A DNA stretch of 10,803 nucleotides from Bacteroidota bacterium. GTDB taxonomy: Bacteria; Bacteroidota; Bacteroidia; UKL13-3. The stretch is taken from NCBI GenBank assembly GCA_947460565.1, contig CANHJJ010000041.1, positions 1-10,803 on the forward strand, written 5' to 3'. Shown piece by piece: positions 6,608 to 10,803 of the stretch (the first letter of the stretch is position 1; each line of letters starts with the position of its first letter). Below the pieces are notes generated by a model. That model had not been told where the DNA came from, did no database searches, and saw only the letters and a list, made by a program, of their open reading frames with translations. The position numbers were made by a program, and so were the translations under genes.

Positions 6608-8509
6608 ATGAAAAGAATTAAATCAATAGCCGTAAACGGATCTTCATTCTTTGACGAAAAATTCTCAATTGACTTTTCCGAAAAGTTGAATTGCTTAATG
6701 GGTGGAAGAGGAACAGGAAAATCTACACTTCTATATTTTATTCAAGCAGCTTTAAATAGTACAGCAGAAGAAGATTCAAGTATTGCAAATATTTTAAAAG
6801 CCAATCTACTTAATGGTACAATAAAACTTATTGTCGAGGATGATGAAAACAAGGCTTATGAGATTGTTAAAACCTTTGGAGACGAACCAATATCACAAAC
6901 TTTACCTTCAAAGAGAAGCCTTTCTATGGAAAGTTTAGCGGAAAGTTTTGAATGTGACATTTACCCAGCATTGAGAATTGAAAGAATAGGTTTAAATAGT
7001 AAAGACAGACTTGAGCTTATTGATAAACGCATAAGGACAGAAGCAATAAATATAAAAGAAGAAATCAAAAAACTGCAAATAGGGCTTAAGCAAAATGCTG
7101 TATTGATAAGAGGCGAAAACGCAAGATTTGTTCAAATAAATGAACAACTGCTAAATTATAAAACAGTTGAAGAAGATTTAAATAGGCAGAAAACTGAAAA
7201 GCCCGATGACATAAAACAAAAAGAACAAGAAGAATTTGAAAAAGCAGATGTAAATGAAAAAATAAGAAATTCAGAAAAAAGGTATGCAGCTAAAGTCATT
7301 CAAAAACTAAATGATTCACAAGCAAACTTAAAAGAAGTGAATGAAGATATTCAAAGTTTCTTGTCAACAAACTCTGATTCTAAAGCTTACCTGAATAAAG
7401 AAATTCTTTTGGGAATTAAATCTGAATTAGAAGATGCGTTAGGCAGAGTAGTTAAAGACAATGAATCAAACATTAAATTGATAACTAACGCAACCTCAAA
7501 AGTTGAGATATTGGTTGGTAAATTAAAAATCATTCATCAAGAACAGCAGAGTGAATTCGTTAAACTAAAGCAGAAATTTGACAAGCATAAGGAATACATA
7601 AACAAATACAATCAGCTGTCAAAAAAAGTTGAAGAGAAGAGTATTCTTCAAAAGGAGATTGCAGAATTAGAAGGGAAAAGACAAAAGGTAAGAACTCAAA
7701 GAACCTTACTTGTAAACCAATTGAACGAAAAAAAGAAAGAGCTTTTTGCTCTTAGAAAAAATATCATTGACGAACTCAATAAAGAGCTAGCAGGTTCGGT
7801 GAAAATTACTCTAACATTTGGTGGAATAACCGAAGAATATGAGAACCACTTAAGAAATGCTTTAAGAGGTTCCAATTTACGTTACAATGCAATTATACCT
7901 TACATAGTTGAAAATCTTACTCCTGATAAATTTGCTTCAACAATTCACAACAAAGACTTTGAGACATTAAAAAAAATTGCACAAGTAGATGAAGAAAGGT
8001 CAAAAGCAATAATTGAAGCGATTTATGAAAGTGAAGAAATTTATGCAATTGAAAGTTTGTATAGTGAAGACTTACCAGAGTTCTTTTTAAAGGTTGATGC
8101 AAAAGGAAACACCGAAAAAAAACAAAAGGAGAATTACAAAAAATCTGATGAATTATCTACAGGACAAAGATGCACAACAGTTCTACCAATTGTATTTGCT
8201 GTATCCGATAATCCTTTGTTGATTGACCAACCCGAAGATAATTTAGATAACAAATATATCTCTGAAACGATTCACAAAATTATTCGTGAGCAAAAAAAGA
8301 AACGACAATTAATTTTCATAACGCATAACCCTAACATTCCAGTTCTCTCTGATGCAGAACATAATGTGTTCTTAAACTATGATGATAAAAAATCGAAAAT
8401 TGATGTATCGGGAGAAATCGAAACTGTTAAGTCAAATATCTTGAACTTGCTTGAAGGTGGAAAGGAAGCCTTTGAAACAAGAAGAGTTCTTTATGATAAT
8501 AAAAAGTAA
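6608..8509 (+). CDS. SMC/ABC-type AAA ATPase, TrlF-like ATPase module (633 aa)
   Basis: All landmarks of an ABC/SMC-type ATPase head are present: Walker A GGRGTGKST (residues 32-40), signature LSTGQ (516-520), Walker B LLIDQPEDNLD (537-547) with E543 as likely catalytic base, and the switch histidine in FITHNPNIPVL (H573). Between the halves, about residues 145-395 are rich in Glu, Lys and Gln with coiled-coil character. IDQPEDNLDN followed by THN-x-NIPVL-x-DAE is the wording I associate with TrlF-family ATPases; those carry an N-terminal PHP nuclease domain, but here the protein begins directly with the ATPase, so any effector must be a partner. It is probably a cytoplasmic sensor or motor that dimerises on ATP binding and may contact DNA or RNA. 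An in-frame TAA 9 nt upstream fixes the start. TAA-AGA-ATG joins it in the same frame to the kinase-like gene. Confidence 0.92.
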   Translation: MKRIKSIAVNGSSFFDEKFSIDFSEKLNCLMGGRGTGKSTLLYFIQAALNSTAEEDSSIANILKANLLNGTIKLIVEDDENKAYEIVKTFGDEPISQTLPSKRSLSMESLAESFECDIYPALRIERIGLNSKDRLELIDKRIRTEAINIKEEIKKLQIGLKQNAVLIRGENARFVQINEQLLNYKTVEEDLNRQKTEKPDDIKQKEQEEFEKADVNEKIRNSEKRYAAKVIQKLNDSQANLKEVNEDIQSFLSTNSDSKAYLNKEILLGIKSELEDALGRVVKDNESNIKLITNATSKVEILVGKLKIIHQEQQSEFVKLKQKFDKHKEYINKYNQLSKKVEEKSILQKEIAELEGKRQKVRTQRTLLVNQLNEKKKELFALRKNIIDELNKELAGSVKITLTFGGITEEYENHLRNALRGSNLRYNAIIPYIVENLTPDKFASTIHNKDFETLKKIAQVDEERSKAIIEAIYESEEIYAIESLYSEDLPEFFLKVDAKGNTEKKQKENYKKSDELSTGQRCTTVLPIVFAVSDNPLLIDQPEDNLDNKYISETIHKIIREQKKKRQLIFITHNPNIPVLSDAEHNVFLNYDDKKSKIDVSGEIETVKSNILNLLEGGKEAFETRRVLYDNKK

Positions 8510-8512
8510 AGA

Positions 8513-10351
8513 ATGAAAACTAACACATCTGAATACATTGAAAAATACAACCAAATAAAGGTTAAACCTGAATATGCTTTCAGTTTAGCACAAGAGTTTG
8601 TATCTGAAATATTATATCTTCCACCACAAGAAAGGTTTGCACTTCTTCCTCTTCTAAAACAAATTGAAGAAGATGCTTTCGATAATGGGATTGAAATTTC
8701 CAATTTGAATTATTTCAGTCTTGAAAATGAAAAGAAAATTTGGGATGAATCTCAAAAGACTTTACCAAGCAAGAAAAAAGAAAAGAAAGAAATTACAGAG
8801 AGTGATTTCAACAAAGTTCTAATTCATTTTTTTACTAAGTATGAATTAATATTTGGAAGGATAAAAGGGTATTTCCTTTTCCGTTTAGAGAATATTGAAA
8901 ACAGCAATACAAAAGTTAGAATTTTATTTGATGAAGAATTTAATAAGCATCCCGAAATAAATTCTTTTGACCTTGAAGAAACAGAATATGATTTGAAGAA
9001 AAGTCAGTTAACTGAATTTGTCAATTCGGCAAGCAAAGAGATTGAAATCAAAAATCAAAATTACTTGTGCGTTCTTCTTATCACTTCACATCTAAGAGAG
9101 AACGAAGCAATCATTAAGGAAGTAAAGAACTTAACAAAGATGTTTTCTAATTGTGATTACATTTCGATTAAGAAAAAACCAGTCAGTAGTTTTCGTGACT
9201 TTGATTATAAGCCAATAGAAGAAGGGCTTAGTAGAATCGAAATTTATTCAAGCACTGTATTTAACAATAGAGAATTAACATTTGAAGAAGAAGCCATAAT
9301 TAAAAGGCTATTCCCTGGAAAAGAAATGATACTTGATTATAAAATTTTGAAAGGTGGAAATAGTGGCTCTAAAGTAATAGAGATACAACCTTCAAAAGTG
9401 AATAGCCCAACAATGTTAAGGTCAGTTGCAAAAATTTCTACAATTGATAAGGAAAGAAAAATTCAAATAGAAAGCGATAGATTTAATGAATACATAACGC
9501 TTAGTGCCGTAAATAACTACTCTTCCAATTACTATTACACAGAAACACATGAAGCGATTAGATACAACTATGCTTCATCAGATAGTAAAAAAGATTCCTT
9601 TTCATTTTCTAAATTAATTAGCGACCAAGTAAAAAATAAATATGGTTACCCCTTTACGCTCAAAGAAGTCATCGACCAGCTATTTGAATCCGACCCTTAT
9701 AAAGTTTGGGATAGTGGAAAATATCCTGTAACAGAATTTGTGAAAAATCTGTATGGTGAATACTTGCAATCGGAAGAAAAAATTCTGAAAAGTATTTCGC
9801 TTATAAATGGCATTGATGAGGAAAAGGTAAATGAGGTTGAATTGGTAAAGAACTTCAACATCATAAAAGAGCATTCATTGACCACAACTAAAAAAACCTG
9901 TCATGGAGATTTGCACAGCGAAAACTTTTTTAAAGATGATAAGGGAGTTTATTTAATTGACTTTGGTTGGACAAATAAACATCATTCTCTTATTGATTAT
10001 ACTACTCTTGAATGTTCGCTAAAATTTAAGCACCTGCCTTTTTATATTCCTGTTGATGACTTGATAAAATATGAAGCAGAACTGCTTTCAATTGATAGTT
10101 TTTCAAACAACTTTGATTTATCATTTATAAAAAGAAAAACCGCTTTTGACATTTTTAAACTAATAACACAGATAAGAGAAAAAGCAAAAGAACACATGAC
10201 GGATAAAACGAACTCTTTAGAATATCTTATTTCATTATTCATTATTAATTTTAGACAAATTCAATACGCTGACCTTAATCAAATGTATGCAATGCGTTCA
10301 GCCGAGGTATTAAGCCGAAAAATAATTGAGCTAATAAAATATGTCAACTAA
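8513..10351 (+). CDS. APH-like (phosphotransferase/kinase fold) protein, 612 aa
   Basis: The C-terminal half has the motifs of the aminoglycoside-phosphotransferase/choline-kinase fold: a glycine-rich loop LKGGNSGSKV (279-288), a candidate ATP-binding lysine in SVAK (K307), the catalytic loop CHGDLHSEN (463-471; D466 and N471) and metal-binding LIDFGWT (481-487; D483). All key residues are present, so it may be active. The tail HSLIDYTTLECSLKF recalls kinase-like 'TCAD9' domains of ternary-complex conflict systems; this is from memory and not verified. The first 260 residues are unrecognised: a helical N-terminus (1-75), a lysine-rich linker (about 86-95) and a mixed alpha/beta region (95-250). 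The gene starts 3 nt after the ATPase stop, strongly suggesting coupled translation and a shared complex. Phosphorylation, AMPylation or mere nucleotide sensing are all possible. A drug-resistance role is unlikely given the large N-terminal region and the neighbours. Confidence 0.88.
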   Translation: MKTNTSEYIEKYNQIKVKPEYAFSLAQEFVSEILYLPPQERFALLPLLKQIEEDAFDNGIEISNLNYFSLENEKKIWDESQKTLPSKKKEKKEITESDFNKVLIHFFTKYELIFGRIKGYFLFRLENIENSNTKVRILFDEEFNKHPEINSFDLEETEYDLKKSQLTEFVNSASKEIEIKNQNYLCVLLITSHLRENEAIIKEVKNLTKMFSNCDYISIKKKPVSSFRDFDYKPIEEGLSRIEIYSSTVFNNRELTFEEEAIIKRLFPGKEMILDYKILKGGNSGSKVIEIQPSKVNSPTMLRSVAKISTIDKERKIQIESDRFNEYITLSAVNNYSSNYYYTETHEAIRYNYASSDSKKDSFSFSKLISDQVKNKYGYPFTLKEVIDQLFESDPYKVWDSGKYPVTEFVKNLYGEYLQSEEKILKSISLINGIDEEKVNEVELVKNFNIIKEHSLTTTKKTCHGDLHSENFFKDDKGVYLIDFGWTNKHHSLIDYTTLECSLKFKHLPFYIPVDDLIKYEAELLSIDSFSNNFDLSFIKRKTAFDIFKLITQIREKAKEHMTDKTNSLEYLISLFIINFRQIQYADLNQMYAMRSAEVLSRKIIELIKYVN

Positions 10352-10365
10352 AAACAAATCTGTGA

Positions 10366-10803
10366 ATGGCTAAAAACCTCTTCGACCACGACCACAACCG
10401 AAAGTGGCCACCACAGGAAAAATTTCCAATAAATGAAAACTCGCAAGGTTCTCATGTAAACCCAGTTTTATTGGGAGATATTAAGAACACAACCGACCTA
10501 ATCGTAATTACAGGATTTACTTCCCTATCTCATCTTGTTGAAACTTTCGGAATCACCGACTATAAAAATCTTAAAAGAACAAGAATTGTAATTGGCTTTG
10601 ACATTGATGAAAGAGTAAGTAAAAAACTCATTCACTATACACTTTTACCCGAAGTGAAAGAGTATTGGGTAAAGCAAGGTGTTAGCATAAAACTTTGTGG
10701 ACCGAAAATAAATATCATTGAAAAGATAAAAAACAAAGAGATAGATTTTAGGTCAAAGAAAAGACTTCATGCAAAAATTTATGTTGGAGATAATTACGCC
10801 ATG
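10366..10803 (+). CDS. Phospholipase-D-like protein, N-terminal part (3' partial)
   Basis: The frame is open from ATG 10366 to the window edge (146 codons), with an in-frame TGA directly before the start and a 14-nt gap from the kinase-like gene. The early part has beta strands typical of a PLD fold (DLIVITGFTSLSHL, residues 44-57; TRIVIGFDI, 72-80), leading to KRLHAKIYVGD (132-142), whose H135-x-K137 is the first half of a PLD HKD motif. Proteins with this start, often beginning near NLFD and followed by HAK-x-Y, include long PLD-helicase fusions (SNF2 or DEAD-like), so a helicase may follow outside the window; that is inference. PLD domains in such contexts usually act as nucleases, which would make this the likely effector of the operon. 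The rest of the gene, including the second half of the active site, is not visible. Confidence 0.8.
   Translation, partial: MAKNLFDHDHNRKWPPQEKFPINENSQGSHVNPVLLGDIKNTTDLIVITGFTSLSHLVETFGITDYKNLKRTRIVIGFDIDERVSKKLIHYTLLPEVKEYWVKQGVSIKLCGPKINIIEKIKNKEIDFRSKKRLHAKIYVGDNYAM

Noticed and set aside
8513..10351. Aminoglycoside-resistance gene
   Set aside because: Only the C-terminal fold is shared with APH enzymes; the protein is about twice their usual length and is embedded in an ATPase/PLD operon.
1..10803. CRISPR array, tRNA, rRNA or insertion sequence
   Set aside because: No regularly spaced repeats, no cloverleaf or rRNA-like conserved blocks, and no transposase motifs or terminal inverted repeats were seen.

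Overview
The window is AT-rich (roughly 30% GC by sampling lines, lower still between about 1.1 and 4.1 kb). All convincing genes are on the + strand. No start codon has a usable Shine-Dalgarno sequence at normal spacing; starts sit in A-rich leaders, and in-frame stops often lie just upstream. Together this suggests a member of the Bacteroidota. I see no rRNA, tRNA, CRISPR array, transposase or integrase. The gene content reads as an accessory or defence island, not as housekeeping DNA.

Left edge (2-1037): the 3' end of a gene with a CPEC motif overlaps a gene for a small secreted or membrane protein with a signal-like N-terminus and two further membrane segments. Middle (1041-4221): two tightly coupled genes encode a 213-aa unknown helical, basic protein and a 780-aa protein with a split HD-phosphohydrolase-like domain. 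They are bracketed by two imperfect 29-bp direct repeats (25/29 identical), and their DNA is visibly more AT-rich than either flank. This looks like a self-contained two-gene module that was inserted or exchanged as a unit.

Right (4354-10803): four co-directional genes form a likely operon. They encode (1) a 698-aa protein whose N- and C-termini recall phage prohead maturation proteases, with a zinc-knuckle-like C-x2-C-x6-C-x-H motif; (2) a 633-aa SMC/ABC-type ATPase with coiled coils, resembling the ATPase half of TrlF-like proteins; (3) a 612-aa protein with a C-terminal aminoglycoside-phosphotransferase-like kinase domain, separated from the ATPase gene by 3 nt; and (4) the N-terminal 146 codons of a phospholipase-D-like protein that continues beyond the window. 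Protease-like, ATPase, kinase-like and PLD-nuclease-like parts in one transcription unit resemble a multi-component NTP-dependent immunity system. I do not recognise this combination as a named system, and it is the best candidate here for something undescribed. Function is inferred from motifs and context only.
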